From the NCBI RefSeq assembly GCF_900115475.1, contig NZ_FOWP01000006.1:248001-312000 (forward strand): a stretch of DNA of 64,000 nt, in the 5' to 3' direction. The stretch comes from Ectopseudomonas composti. GTDB taxonomy: Bacteria; Pseudomonadota; Gammaproteobacteria; Pseudomonadales; Pseudomonadaceae. Under the pieces are notes generated by a model. That model saw only the letters and a program-made list of their open reading frames with translations, was not told the DNA's origin and did no database searches. Below, one piece after another: positions 27,975-36,558 of the stretch (within the stretch, counting starts at the first letter, position 1; each line of letters starts with the position of its first letter). The position numbers and the translations under genes are program-made.

Positions 27975-28625
27975 ATGGCTGCCTACGAAATCCTGATTGC
28001 CGACGACCACCCGTTGTTTCGCAGCGCGCTACAACAAGCACTGACTCTGGGGCTGGGGCCTGAAGTGCGCTTGGTAGAAGCGGCCAGCATCGCCGAACTC
28101 GAAGGCCACCTGGCCACCAAGGGCGATTGGGACCTGGTATTGCTCGATCTCAACATGCCTGGTGCCTACGGTTTCTCTGGGCTGGTGTTGTTGCGCGGTC
28201 AGTATCCGCATATTCCGGTGGTGATGATCTCTGCTCAGGAAGAGGCTTGCGTGGTCAACCGCTCCCGCGAGTTCGGGGCCAGCGGCTTCATTCCCAAATC
28301 CAGCCCACTGGAAACGCTGCAGCAAGCCGTGCGCCAGGTACTCGATGGTGACACCTGGTGGCCGGCGTTGGCCGAGAAGGGCGCGCCAGTTTCCGAAGAG
28401 GCCAAGGCCGCCAGTGCCGGTCTCGCCAGCCTCACGCCGCAGCAATTTCGTGTGCTGACCATGGTCTGCGAAGGCCTGCTGAACAAGCAGATCGCTTACG
28501 AGCTGAGCGTCTCCGAGGCGACGGTCAAGGCGCATGTCACGGCGATTTTCCGCAAGCTCGGCGTGCGTACTCGTACCCAGGCGGCGTTGCTGCTGCAGCA
28601 GATGGAATCGATTCCCACGCAGTGA
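27975..28625 (+). CDS. erdR: NarL/FixJ-type response regulator ErdR
   Basis: 216 residues. Receiver domain (1-120) with acidic pocket D10/D11 and phospho-acceptor D58 in LVLLDLNMPG; C-terminal LuxR-type helix-turn-helix (about 148-210) with LTPQQFRVLTMVCEGLLNKQIAYEL. It is very similar to P. aeruginosa ErdR (PA3604), which controls ethanol, acetate and carbon metabolism genes; dgkA next door (PA3603) supports this. The partner kinase is not in the window. Start ATG follows AACAGGATCTGCCA. Confidence 0.85.
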   Translation: MAAYEILIADDHPLFRSALQQALTLGLGPEVRLVEAASIAELEGHLATKGDWDLVLLDLNMPGAYGFSGLVLLRGQYPHIPVVMISAQEEACVVNRSREFGASGFIPKSSPLETLQQAVRQVLDGDTWWPALAEKGAPVSEEAKAASAGLASLTPQQFRVLTMVCEGLLNKQIAYELSVSEATVKAHVTAIFRKLGVRTRTQAALLLQQMESIPTQ

Positions 28626-28838
28626 GAACCCATCGACGATCGCTGCGAGTGGGTGTTGCAGTGTTGAAAGTAAGCTCGGAAAGCCGCTAGTTGCGGCGAC
28701 CGCCCTGCAGAGCGGCCCGGGTCCGAACGAAGTGATTTTGCAGCTAGCAAACTCCACATCCTGACTTATTTTCGCCCTGTCTCGTTGGCGCTCGCGATCT
28801 CGTATATAGGTTCTCGCGCAGCAGATGCAGTAAGCTGC

Positions 28839-28865
28839 GCGCCTCTTCCTGCAGGGGTGAGGCGC
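28839..28865 (+). promoter_or_regulatory. Start-proximal hairpin of dgkA
   Basis: Perfect 7-bp inverted repeat GCGCCTC (28839-28845) and GAGGCGC (28859-28865), the second arm ending directly before the dgkA ATG and including part of the ribosome site AGGGGTGAGG. Pairing could hide the ribosome site. Confidence 0.45.
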
Positions 28866-29231
28866 ATGTCGCCATTCAAGGGTCAAACCGGCCTGAAACG
28901 TATCCTCAATGCCGCCAGCTATTCGCTTGATGGCCTGCGCGCGGCATTTCTCGGTGAGGCGGCCTTTCGTCAACTGGTGCTGCTGAATCTGGTGCTGATT
29001 CCGTCGGCCTTTGTCCTCGACGTCAGTCGAGGCGAGCGTGCGCTGATGGTCGCCGTGTGTCTGCTGGCATTGATCGTCGAACTGCTCAATTCAGCCATCG
29101 AGGCAGCCATCGACCGCATTTCCCTCGAGCGCCATCCGCTGTCGAAGAACGCCAAGGACATGGGTAGCGCCGCGCAGTTCGTGGCGCTGGGCATGATCGC
29201 CTCGGTCTGGGCGGTCATTCTCCTTGGCTGA
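28866..29231 (+). CDS. dgkA: Diacylglycerol kinase DgkA
   Basis: 121 residues, three membrane helices, and the family motif VELLNSAIEAAIDRISLERHPLSKNAKDMGSAAQ split over residues about 77-110, with the catalytic Glu and metal-binding Asn/Glu. It phosphorylates diacylglycerol left from membrane-derived oligosaccharide or lipid turnover to phosphatidate. ATG 28866 gives the usual length. The gene ends five bases from convergent finR with no terminator between. Confidence 0.92.
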   Translation: MSPFKGQTGLKRILNAASYSLDGLRAAFLGEAAFRQLVLLNLVLIPSAFVLDVSRGERALMVAVCLLALIVELLNSAIEAAIDRISLERHPLSKNAKDMGSAAQFVALGMIASVWAVILLG

Positions 29232-29236
29232 GATGC

Positions 29237-30163
29237 TCAGACGATCGGCGGCAGTACGATCTGATCACTGCGACTGACTCCGGTAGTCAGCGCGCGACAC
29301 TGTTCGAGAAACTCGCGCATGGCCGCCGTCTGGTACTTCTGCTTGTGCCAGATGAAGTAGAACTGCCGGCGCAGGTCCAGCTCCGGGGTTTCCACCGGCA
29401 TCAGGCTGCCACGGCGAAAGGCGTCGCGCAGCGCCAGGCGCGAGATGCAACCGATGCCCAGGCCGGATTCCACGGCACGCTTGATCGCTTCAGTGTGTTC
29501 GAGCTCCAGACGAATATTCAGATTGCGTGGGTGATGACGCATGGCCTGATCGAAGGTCAGTCGCGTGCCTGAGCCTTGCTCTCGCAGGATCCAGGCTTCG
29601 TGCGTCAGCTCTTCCAGGCTGGCACTGCCGCGCTGGGCCAGCGGGTGCTGCGGCGCGCAGAACACCACCAGCTCGTCCTCGACCCAGGGTTGCACCTCGA
29701 TATCCGGGTGCTGGCAGTCGCCTTCGATCAAGCCGAGGTCCAGCTCATAATGCGCGACTTGTTGCACCACATGAGCCGTGTTGTGCACTTGCAGCTTCAC
29801 CCGGCATTCGGGGTGATGCTGCATGAAGCTGCCGATCAGCAAGGTCGCCAGGTAGTTGCCCACGGTCAGCGTGGCGCCGACGTGCAGCGAGCCATAACCG
29901 CTTTTGCCGCCGAGCAAACGCTCGATCTCGCGAGCCTGATCGATCAGGGCCACTGCCTCGGGCAGCAACTGCCGACCCAGGGCGTTGAGCGCCAGGCGTT
30001 TGCCGGCGCGATCGAACAGCTGGCAGTCGGATTGGCGTTCCAGTTCGGTCAGCGAAGTGCTGGTCGCAGACTGCGACAATGCGAGCGATTGCGCGGCGCG
30101 CGAGACGCTTTCATGCTGCGCCACGGCAACGAACACCTGAAGTTGTCTGAGAGTAAATCGCAT
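29237..30163 (-). CDS. finR: LysR-type regulator FinR
   Basis: 308 residues. N-terminal winged HTH (RQLQVFVAVAQHESVSRAAQSLALSQSATSTSL) and a LysR effector domain (about 90-300). The divergent neighbour is fpr, exactly as in P. aeruginosa and P. putida, where FinR activates fpr under superoxide and related stress. The intergenic region is AT-rich and 113 bp long. ATG at 30163 (MRFTLRQLQ). Confidence 0.92.
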   Translation of the reverse strand: MRFTLRQLQVFVAVAQHESVSRAAQSLALSQSATSTSLTELERQSDCQLFDRAGKRLALNALGRQLLPEAVALIDQAREIERLLGGKSGYGSLHVGATLTVGNYLATLLIGSFMQHHPECRVKLQVHNTAHVVQQVAHYELDLGLIEGDCQHPDIEVQPWVEDELVVFCAPQHPLAQRGSASLEELTHEAWILREQGSGTRLTFDQAMRHHPRNLNIRLELEHTEAIKRAVESGLGIGCISRLALRDAFRRGSLMPVETPELDLRRQFYFIWHKQKYQTAAMREFLEQCRALTTGVSRSDQIVLPPIV

Positions 30164-30200
30164 ATCTATATAACCGATAACCTATATCTTGATAATCCAC

Positions 30201-30229
30201 TTAACAGATATTGTTGCCGCGAATAGAAT
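30201..30229 (+). promoter_or_regulatory. Promoter of fpr
   Basis: TTAACA, 17-bp spacer, TAGAAT, close to sigma-70 consensus, 47 bp before the fpr start. The AT-rich 30165-30200 just upstream is the likely FinR binding area, shared with the finR promoter. Confidence 0.65.
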
Positions 30230-30276
30230 GCCGCGCAATCGCGCCTTCGGCGTCGCAGTTTTTCGAGGAAATCATC

Positions 30277-31056
30277 ATGAGCAATATGAACGTCGAGCGT
30301 GTGCTCAGCGTCCACCACTGGAACGATACGCTGTTCAGCTTCAAGTGCACCCGTGACCCGGGCCTGCGCTTCGAGAATGGCCAGTTCGTGATGATCGGCC
30401 TGCAGCAGGATAGCGGTCGCCCGCTGATGCGCGCCTATTCCATCGCCAGCCCGAACTGGGAAGAGCACCTGGAGTTCTTCAGCATCAAGGTGCCGGACGG
30501 CCCGCTGACCTCGCAGTTGCAGCACCTCAAGGAAGGCGACGAGATCATCATCAGCAAGAAGCCTACCGGTACCCTGGTGCTCGATGACCTCAATCCGGGC
30601 AAGCATCTCTATCTGCTCAGCACTGGCACCGGCCTGGCGCCTTTCATGAGCGTGATCCAGGACCCGGAAACCTATGAGCGCTTCGAGAAGGTGATCCTGG
30701 TCCACGGCGTGCGCTACGTGAACGAAGTCGCCTACCGCGAATTCATCACCGAGCATCTGCCGCAGAACGAATTCTTCGGTGATGCGCTGAAGGACAAGCT
30801 GATCTACTACCCCACCGTGACTCGCGAGCCGTTCGAGAATCAGGGGCGTCTGACCGACCTGATGCGCAGCGGCAAGCTGTTCGCCGATATCGGCCTGCCG
30901 CCGATCAATCCGCAGGACGACCGCGCCATGATCTGCGGCAGCCCGAGCATGCTCGACGAGACCAGCGAAGTGCTCGACAGCTTCGGTCTGAAGATCTCCC
31001 CGCGCATGCGTGAGCCGGGTGATTACCTGATCGAGCGCGCCTTCGTCGAGAAGTAA
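30277..31056 (+). CDS. fpr: Ferredoxin/flavodoxin-NADP+ reductase Fpr
   Basis: 259 residues. FAD-binding domain with the RAYSIAS motif, NADP domain with STGTGLAPFMSVI, and C-terminal FVEK, matching Pseudomonas FNR of the bacterial subclass. It passes electrons between NADPH and ferredoxin or flavodoxin, and to bacterioferritin-associated ferredoxin in iron release. Cytoplasmic. ATG 30277 follows GAGGAA. Regulated by divergent FinR. Confidence 0.95.
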   Translation: MSNMNVERVLSVHHWNDTLFSFKCTRDPGLRFENGQFVMIGLQQDSGRPLMRAYSIASPNWEEHLEFFSIKVPDGPLTSQLQHLKEGDEIIISKKPTGTLVLDDLNPGKHLYLLSTGTGLAPFMSVIQDPETYERFEKVILVHGVRYVNEVAYREFITEHLPQNEFFGDALKDKLIYYPTVTREPFENQGRLTDLMRSGKLFADIGLPPINPQDDRAMICGSPSMLDETSEVLDSFGLKISPRMREPGDYLIERAFVEK

Positions 31057-31070
31057 GCACCGCCGTTAAA

Positions 31071-31101
31071 CGACAAAGCCGCCCAATGGGCGGCTTTGTC
31101 G
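31071..31101 (+). terminator. Hairpin terminator of fpr
   Basis: 14-bp perfect stem (31071-31084 with 31088-31101, core AAAGCCGCCC) with an AAT loop; the T tract is part of the stem (CTTTGTCGTT). Confidence 0.7.
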
Positions 31102-31102
31102 T

Positions 31103-31162
31103 TGTAGGAGCGAATTTATTCGCGATGCGTATTGGCCAATCGCGAATGAATTTGCTCCTACA
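31103..31162. repeat. REP-like inverted repeat, overlaps ppiA stop
   Basis: Arms 31103-31126 and 31139-31162 pair at 22 of 24 positions; outer end TGTAGGAGC, inner end ATTCGCGAT. It shares the TGTAGGAGCGA end with the elements at 58518 and 60541. The TAG stop of ppiA lies inside the right arm. Confidence 0.85.
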
Positions 31163-31712
31163 GGCGCTTGGCGTCGATGATCAGCACTGGTTCGCGCGGT
31201 ACGTTCTGGTGCATGCCGCGGTTGCCAGTGGGCACCTGGGCAATCTTGTCCACCACGTCCATGCCGCGGGTCACCTTGCCGAAAACGGCATAGCCGAAGT
31301 CGCGCGAGCTGTGATCGAGGAAGGCGTTGTCCTTGTGGTTGATGAAAAACTGGCTGGTGGCCGAGTCACGCACCTGCGTGCGGGCCATGGCCAGGGTGCC
31401 GCGAACGTTGTGCAGGCCGTTGTCGGCCTCGTTCTTGATCGGTGCGTTGGTGTCCTTCTGGCGCATGTCGGCATCGAAGCCGCCGCCCTGAACCATGAAC
31501 CCCGGAATCACGCGGTGGAACTGGGTGCCGTTGTAGAAGCCACTGTCGACGTATTTGAGAAAGTTCTGCGTGCTGATTGGCGCCTTGTCGGCGGCCAGCT
31601 CCACTTCCACTTCACCCAGGCTGGTGGTCAGCAGGACCTTGGGGTTGTCGGCGGCCAGAAGGCTGGAGGACAGCAGCAGGGCGCCAGTGGCGAGAACGAG
31701 TTGCTTGAGCAT
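31158..31712 (-). CDS. ppiA: Periplasmic cyclophilin-type peptidyl-prolyl isomerase
   Basis: 184 residues with signal peptide (about 1-20, ending LLA) and a complete bacterial cyclophilin domain: [50 protein letters not shown]. It catalyses proline isomerisation in periplasmic folding. Its start lies five bases after the alpha/beta-hydrolase stop, so the LysR-hydrolase-ppiA set on this strand is likely one operon, as at PA3225-PA3227. Confidence 0.93.
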   Translation of the reverse strand: MLKQLVLATGALLLSSSLLAADNPKVLLTTSLGEVEVELAADKAPISTQNFLKYVDSGFYNGTQFHRVIPGFMVQGGGFDADMRQKDTNAPIKNEADNGLHNVRGTLAMARTQVRDSATSQFFINHKDNAFLDHSSRDFGYAVFGKVTRGMDVVDKIAQVPTGNRGMHQNVPREPVLIIDAKRL

Positions 31713-31717
31713 GATGG

Positions 31718-32515
31718 TCAGTTTTCCTTGTTGGCAGTCTCGCCGAGGAAGGCGAGCAGGGCGTTGTTAAAGCGTTCCGGTTGATCCAGTGGTGTGGCGT
31801 GGCGCGAGTTTTCGATGACCAGTAGGCGAGCATTGGGCATTTCTGCCACGTATTCGCGCTTGCGTTCAACTGGCGTGTAGTCGCGATCGGCAGTGATCAC
31901 CAGGGTAGGACAGGTGATGCGTTTGAGGCGTTCCCGCACGCCCCAGCCGATGATCGCGTCGAGGCTGGCGAGGTAGGCGCGCTTGTCGTTCTGTGGCCAG
32001 CGTTCTTCGACCTTGCGCCGCAGCTCGGCCTGTTCCGGCTTGGGGAACAGCAGCTTGGCCAGCGCTTTGGCGATGGTCTCCAGGCTCAGCAGGCGCGACA
32101 GCGTCCAGCGCTTGCCGATTTCCAGCCAGTCGCGCGCGCTCTTGGCCTTCACCTCCGGGCCGCTGTTGACGATGGTCAGGCTGCGCAACAGCTCCGGGTG
32201 GTCGACGCCAAGCTGGAAGCCGATCATCCCGCCCATGGAGATGCCCACCAGGTGCACGGGGGCTAGTTGCAGGTGTTCGATCAGGGCGGCGACATCCTCG
32301 GCGAAGTCGGCAATGCGGTAAGCCTCGCGCGGTTTGTCCGAACGGCCGTGGCCGCGTACGTCGAGGGCGATCACCCGGTAGTGCTGGGCGAGTACCGGAA
32401 TCTGGTATTCCCAGTCGCGCGTGCTCGAGCCCAGGCCGTGGACCAGCAGCAATGGCGCGCCGTGGCCGTAATCCTCGTAATGCAACTGGCAGCCATCGTT
32501 GTCGAAATAGGGCAT
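31718..32515 (-). CDS. Alpha/beta-fold hydrolase
   Basis: 265 residues. Nucleophile elbow GISMGG (Ser near residue 95), acid in [10 protein letters not shown], and histidine in [19 protein letters not shown] forms the oxyanion region. It resembles lactonase/haloperoxidase-like hydrolases (pimeloyl-ester or enol-lactone type), but substrate is unknown. ATG 32515 follows GAGAGCCCTGCC. Second gene of the probable LysR-hydrolase-ppiA operon, 10 bases after the LysR gene. Confidence 0.85.
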   Translation of the reverse strand: MPYFDNDGCQLHYEDYGHGAPLLLVHGLGSSTRDWEYQIPVLAQHYRVIALDVRGHGRSDKPREAYRIADFAEDVAALIEHLQLAPVHLVGISMGGMIGFQLGVDHPELLRSLTIVNSGPEVKAKSARDWLEIGKRWTLSRLLSLETIAKALAKLLFPKPEQAELRRKVEERWPQNDKRAYLASLDAIIGWGVRERLKRITCPTLVITADRDYTPVERKREYVAEMPNARLLVIENSRHATPLDQPERFNNALLAFLGETANKEN

Positions 32516-32525
32516 GGCAGGGCTC

Positions 32526-33452
32526 TCAGTTGGTCGACTGCGGTGCGGCGAAGGGCGCATCCAGAGGGGCAGCGTCGAAGTTCTTGATCAGCTCGATGAG
32601 AATTTGCGTGGCCGGGCCCAGTACACGGTCCTTGTTGCTGTAGAGGAAGAAGCGCGGATTGCGGATGGCGCCCTGGCCCAACGGCAGGGGTTTGAGCAGG
32701 CCCTCCTGCACTTCGCGGACGATCAGGTGGCGTGGCAGCCAGGCGAAGCCCAGGCCGCTACTGACGAAGGTGCGTGCGGTCGGCAGGCTGCCTACCGTCC
32801 AGCGCTGTTCCGCGCCCAGCCAGCCGGCGTCGCGTGGTTGCAGGCGGCCGGAGTCACGGGTGACCACCTGCATATGGCCTTCCAGGTCCTGAAAACTCAG
32901 CTCACGTTGCAGGCGGTGCAGCGGATGTTCCGGGTTGGCGACGGCGACGAATTCCACTTCGCCCAGCTCGATGCCGAGGTGGCCGGTGATGTTCAGGGCA
33001 CTTATCGCAAGGTCGGCAGTGCCTTCGAGCAGCACTTCCTCGACCCCGGACAGCACCTCTTCGCGCAGGCGTACGCGGCAGCCGCGACTCTGCGGCATGA
33101 AGGCGGTTAGGGCGCGAACGATATTGGCGGTGGGGTAGGCGGCATCCACCACCAGGCGTACTTCGGCTTCCCAGCCCTGTTCCATGTGATGAGCTAGGTC
33201 TTCCAGCTGGCTGGCCTGTTTGACCAGTTGCCGCGAGCGGCGCAGCAGCACGTCGCCAGCCTCGGTGAGCACGGCCTTGCGGCCGTCGATGCGCAGCAGC
33301 GGTACGCCGAGTTGTTCCTGCATGCGTGCCACGGTATAGCTGACCGAGGACTGCGAGCGGTGCAGCACGTCGGCGGCCTGGGCGAAGCCGCCCTGATCCA
33401 CCACGGCCTGCAGCGTGCGCCATTGATCCAGGGTTACGCGAGGAGCTTTCAT
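32526..33452 (-). CDS. LysR-family regulator (PA3225-like)
   Basis: 308 residues: winged HTH at 1-65 (TLDQWRTLQAVVDQGGFAQAADVLHRSQSSVSYTVARM), effector domain beyond. ATG 33452 (MKAPRVTL) is the usual family start. It diverges from a small exported protein and azoR, and leads the hydrolase and ppiA genes. In P. aeruginosa the same order is PA3223 (azoR) to PA3227. Its targets are probably the divergent azoR side; inducer unknown. Confidence 0.87.
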   Translation of the reverse strand: MKAPRVTLDQWRTLQAVVDQGGFAQAADVLHRSQSSVSYTVARMQEQLGVPLLRIDGRKAVLTEAGDVLLRRSRQLVKQASQLEDLAHHMEQGWEAEVRLVVDAAYPTANIVRALTAFMPQSRGCRVRLREEVLSGVEEVLLEGTADLAISALNITGHLGIELGEVEFVAVANPEHPLHRLQRELSFQDLEGHMQVVTRDSGRLQPRDAGWLGAEQRWTVGSLPTARTFVSSGLGFAWLPRHLIVREVQEGLLKPLPLGQGAIRNPRFFLYSNKDRVLGPATQILIELIKNFDAAPLDAPFAAPQSTN

Positions 33453-33529
33453 TACATCATCCTGCCTGAGTCGGCTGTTATCGCCGACGATCTCCACCTA
33501 CACTGGCGATCCCATGTTGGAGAGCACCG

Positions 33530-33844
33530 ATGAAAAAAATAATCTGCTTGCTGTTCGCCTGTGTGCCGTTGGCTGCCCATGCCTACCCCATCGAGGTGGA
33601 AAAACAGTTCAATGGCGCCGAGGTCTCCGCCACCACCCAGGAAATCGACCACAACATGGCGGCGCTGATGCTCTACAACTACGGCCAGAGCGAAGCCGAG
33701 TGCAGTGCCGTGTTCCAGAATGGCCCCGAGGCACCGCGCATCCGGCGTACCGTGTTGGCGCCTGGCGCCAGCAACAACATGGCGGTCAAGTTCACCCGTA
33801 GCGTGATTCGTCTGCGGATCAAGCTGACCTGTAACCTGAAGTGA
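33530..33844 (+). CDS. Small exported hypothetical protein
   Basis: 104 residues. Signal peptide about 1-18 (MKKIICLLFACVPLAAHA), then a short all-beta domain with two cysteines (near 57 and 101: SEAECSAVF and KLTCNLK) that could form a disulfide. Sequence NMAALMLYNYGQSEAECSAVFQNGPEAPR suggests a small Ig/beta-sandwich-like fold, but I recognise no family. Start ATG follows GGAGAG. It lies between LysR and azoR on the azoR strand. Confidence 0.75.
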   Translation: MKKIICLLFACVPLAAHAYPIEVEKQFNGAEVSATTQEIDHNMAALMLYNYGQSEAECSAVFQNGPEAPRIRRTVLAPGASNNMAVKFTRSVIRLRIKLTCNLK

Positions 33845-33940
33845 TGAAAGCCTAGATGCGACCAGTCGATAAATCAAATTAGTCGATATATGTAAGCGGA
33901 TATTTACGCTTTTTAATCGAAAGTAGCATCTCTATTCTTT

Positions 33941-33972
33941 GCTCCATCGACTCTTGTTCACCTCGATGGAGC
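33941..33972 (+). promoter_or_regulatory. Perfect 10-bp dyad before azoR
   Basis: GCTCCATCGA (33941-33950) and TCGATGGAGC (33963-33972) separated by 12 bases. The right arm contains GGAG, the azoR ribosome site eight bases before ATG. It may be an operator for the LysR-type regulator near the transcription start or an RNA hairpin that masks the ribosome site. A second TCGA...TCGA pair lies at 33867-33887. Confidence 0.55.
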
Positions 33973-33979
33973 CTCAGAC

Positions 33980-34579
33980 ATGTCCCGTATTCTCGTAATC
34001 GAAAGCAGCGCCCGCCAGCAAGGTTCGGTCTCCCGCGAGCTGACCCAGCAATTCATCGCCAATTGGCAGACTGCGCACCCGGCTGACCAGATCCAGGTAC
34101 GTGACCTGGCGGCTGAGCCGGTGCCGCACCTCGACGCCACCCTGCTGGGTGGCTGGATGACCCCGAGCGAGCAGCAGAGCGACGCCGAGAAAGCTGCCCT
34201 GGCGCGTTCCAATCAACTGACCGATGAGCTGCTGGCTGCTGATGTGCTGGTGTTGGCTGCGCCGATGTACAACTTCGCCATCCCCAGCACCCTCAAGGCC
34301 TGGCTGGACCACGTACTGCGTGCTGGCGTCACCTTCAAGTACACCGATACCGGCCCGCAGGGCCTGCTGACCGGCAAGCGTGCCTTCGTGCTCACCGCCC
34401 GAGGCGGCATTTATGCCGGCAGCGGCCTCGATCATCAGGAACCCTACTTGCGCCAGGCGCTGGCCTTCATCGGTATCCACGACGTCCAGTTCATCCATGC
34501 CGAAGGCCTGAACATGGGCGCCGAGTTCAGCGAAAAAGGGCTGGCCCAGGCCAAGGCCAAGCTGGCTGAAGTGGCCTGA
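33980..34579 (+). CDS. azoR: FMN-dependent NADH azoreductase AzoR
   Basis: 199 residues, flavodoxin-like NAD(P)H quinone/azo reductase. FMN contacts are expected at SSARQQGSVS (residues 9-18), APMYNFAIPSTLKAWLD (about 93-109) and TARGG. It reduces quinones and azo dyes by two-electron transfer, a detoxifying role. Orthologous in place to PA3223. A perfect dyad overlapping the ribosome site suggests regulation. Confidence 0.92.
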   Translation: MSRILVIESSARQQGSVSRELTQQFIANWQTAHPADQIQVRDLAAEPVPHLDATLLGGWMTPSEQQSDAEKAALARSNQLTDELLAADVLVLAAPMYNFAIPSTLKAWLDHVLRAGVTFKYTDTGPQGLLTGKRAFVLTARGGIYAGSGLDHQEPYLRQALAFIGIHDVQFIHAEGLNMGAEFSEKGLAQAKAKLAEVA

Positions 34580-34618
34580 TCCGACACTCTCCTGGCGCCT
34601 GGGCTCCTGGGCGCTCCT

Positions 34619-34652
34619 GCCGGGCATTGCGCAAGCAATGACCGGCTTTTTT
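34619..34652 (+). terminator. Terminator of azoR
   Basis: Stem GCCGGGCATTGC/GCAATGACCGGC (one G-A mismatch) with loop GCAA, followed by six T. Confidence 0.88.
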
Positions 34653-34780
34653 ACGTGGCTCTGGCGACGCGCTCTTGTCCAGTGACGACGGCTTGCACAT
34701 GAGGCCGATGGGGTTCGCCAGCTGTCGATTGTACGTCCGTGACGAACGCGCTAAGGTCGCCGCCTGTTCCTGAGGTGACC

Positions 34781-35653
34781 ATGCGCTATCTGTTGATCGT
34801 GACCCTGCTGTGGGCTGTTTCCTTCAGCCTGATCGGTGAGTACCTGGCCGGTCGGGTCGACAGCTACTTCGCGGTGCTGACGCGCATCGTCATCGCCGGT
34901 CTGCTGTTCGTGCCGCTGACCCGTTGGCGCGGACATGCCCCGGCCTTCGTGCGCGGCATGCTGCTGATCGGCGCGCTGCAGTTCGGCATCACCTACGTCT
35001 GCCTGTACCTCAGCTTCTCGGTGCTGACCGTGCCGGAAGTGCTGCTATTCACCATCCTCACGCCGCTGCACGTGACGCTGATCGAGGATGCCCTGAACCG
35101 CAGGTTCAACCCTTGGGCGCTAGTCGCCGCCCTCGTCGCGGTGTTCGGGGCGGGGATCATTCGCTACGACGGTATCAGCAGCGGCTTCATGCTCGGTTTC
35201 GTATTGCTGCAGATCGCCAACTTCACCTTCGCTGCCGGGCAGGTGCTGTACAAGCATCTGTTGCTCAAACATCCTTCGAGTGAACCACAGTACCGGCGCT
35301 TCGGCTTCTTCTACCTGGGCGCGTTGCTGATCGCGCTGCCCGCGTTCCTGCTGCTGGGTAACGGCGAGCGTCTGCCGAGCACCCCGTTGCAGTGGGGAGT
35401 GCTGGCCTGGCTCGGCGTGGTGGCGTCCGGCCTTGGTCTGTACTGGTGGAACAAGGGCGCAAGCCTGGTCGATGGCGGCACCCTGGCGGTGATGAACAAT
35501 GCGCTGGTGCCGGCAGGATTACTGGTCAATCTGCTGATCTGGAATCACGACGCCGATCTGCTACGCCTGGCCCTGGGCGGTGCCGTGATCGCGGCGTCGC
35601 TGCCGCTGGTCAATCTGGGGCGTGCGCGCCGCACGCCTGCCGAGGTGCACTGA
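34781..35653 (+). CDS. EamA-family transporter
   Basis: 290 residues, ten predicted membrane helices, two EamA repeats (first helix YLLIVTLLWAVSFSLIGEYL; EVLLFTILTPLHVTLIEDAL in the first repeat's end; second-half LLQIANFTFAAGQVLYKHLL). A carboxylate/amino-acid exporter type is likely; substrate unknown. ATG 34781 follows TGAGGTGACC; an upstream in-frame ATG-like start would add 14 residues of no membrane character. Its stop overlaps the rarD ATG (TGATG). Confidence 0.85.
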   Translation: MRYLLIVTLLWAVSFSLIGEYLAGRVDSYFAVLTRIVIAGLLFVPLTRWRGHAPAFVRGMLLIGALQFGITYVCLYLSFSVLTVPEVLLFTILTPLHVTLIEDALNRRFNPWALVAALVAVFGAGIIRYDGISSGFMLGFVLLQIANFTFAAGQVLYKHLLLKHPSSEPQYRRFGFFYLGALLIALPAFLLLGNGERLPSTPLQWGVLAWLGVVASGLGLYWWNKGASLVDGGTLAVMNNALVPAGLLVNLLIWNHDADLLRLALGGAVIAASLPLVNLGRARRTPAEVH

Positions 35654-36558
35654 TGCAACTGTCCGGGCGTGGTGTGGCGCTGTCGGTCGGCGCCTCGGTG
35701 CTGTTCGCCGTGCTGCCAGGCTACGTGCAGTGGCTGACGCCGCTCGATGGCGTGCAGATATTCGCTCAGCGCGTGCTCTGGTCTATTCCTTTGGTCCTGC
35801 TGCTGGTGGTGCTGGCACGGCAGACCACTTTGCTGCGCGAGACCTTCGTGCGCTTGCGTCGCGAGCCGCTGCTGTTGGCTGCCTGCCCAGTGGCGGCGGC
35901 GCTGATCGGCGTGCAGTGGGGGCTGTTTCTCTGGGCGCCGCTGGCAGGGCATATGCTGGAAGTGTCCATGGGCTACTTCCTCCTGCCACTGGCGATGGTG
36001 CTGACCGGCCGGCTGTTCTATGGCGAGCGCCTGCGCCCGCTGCAGCGCCTGGCAGTGACCTGCGCCATGCTCGGCGTGCTGCACGAGCTGTGGCGTACCC
36101 AGGCGTTCTCCTGGCTGACGCTGATCACCGCGCTGGGGTATCCGCCTTACTTCATGCTGCGTCGTTGGATGCGCCTGGATGCGCTGTCCGGTTTCGTGCT
36201 GGAGATGCTGATGCTGGCGCCGTTGGCGATCTGGCTGATCGTCACCTACGGTCCCGTCGGTGCATTTGCCGAGCGTCCGCTGCTGTGGCTGCTGGTGCCG
36301 GTGATGGCGTTGATCGGTACGCTGGCGTTCGCTGCATACATGGCCTCCAGTCGGCTTCTACCCTTGGGGCTATTCGGCATTCTTAGCTATGTCGAGCCGG
36401 TGCTGTTGTTCGCCGTGGCGCTACTGGTGCTGGGCGAGACCTTCGATGCGGGGCAATGGTTGACCTACCTGCCGATCTGGGTGGCTGTGCTGCTGGTCGG
36501 TTGGGACAGCGCTCGGCTGCTGCGCAAGCAGCAGCGCGAGAACCTCAGGCCGCGTTGA
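35653..36558 (+). CDS. rarD: RarD-type EamA transporter
   Basis: 301 residues, ten membrane helices. RarD-specific landmarks: GYVQWLTPLDGVQIFAQRVLWS, NW-type region VQWGLFLWAPLAGHMLEVSMGYFLLPL and SRLLPLGLFGILSYVEPVLLF. RarD proteins are linked to chloramphenicol sensitivity/resistance annotation, but the physiological substrate is unclear. Translationally coupled to the preceding EamA gene. Its end overlaps the convergent reductase gene by 14 bases. Confidence 0.85.
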   Translation: MQLSGRGVALSVGASVLFAVLPGYVQWLTPLDGVQIFAQRVLWSIPLVLLLVVLARQTTLLRETFVRLRREPLLLAACPVAAALIGVQWGLFLWAPLAGHMLEVSMGYFLLPLAMVLTGRLFYGERLRPLQRLAVTCAMLGVLHELWRTQAFSWLTLITALGYPPYFMLRRWMRLDALSGFVLEMLMLAPLAIWLIVTYGPVGAFAERPLLWLLVPVMALIGTLAFAAYMASSRLLPLGLFGILSYVEPVLLFAVALLVLGETFDAGQWLTYLPIWVAVLLVGWDSARLLRKQQRENLRPR

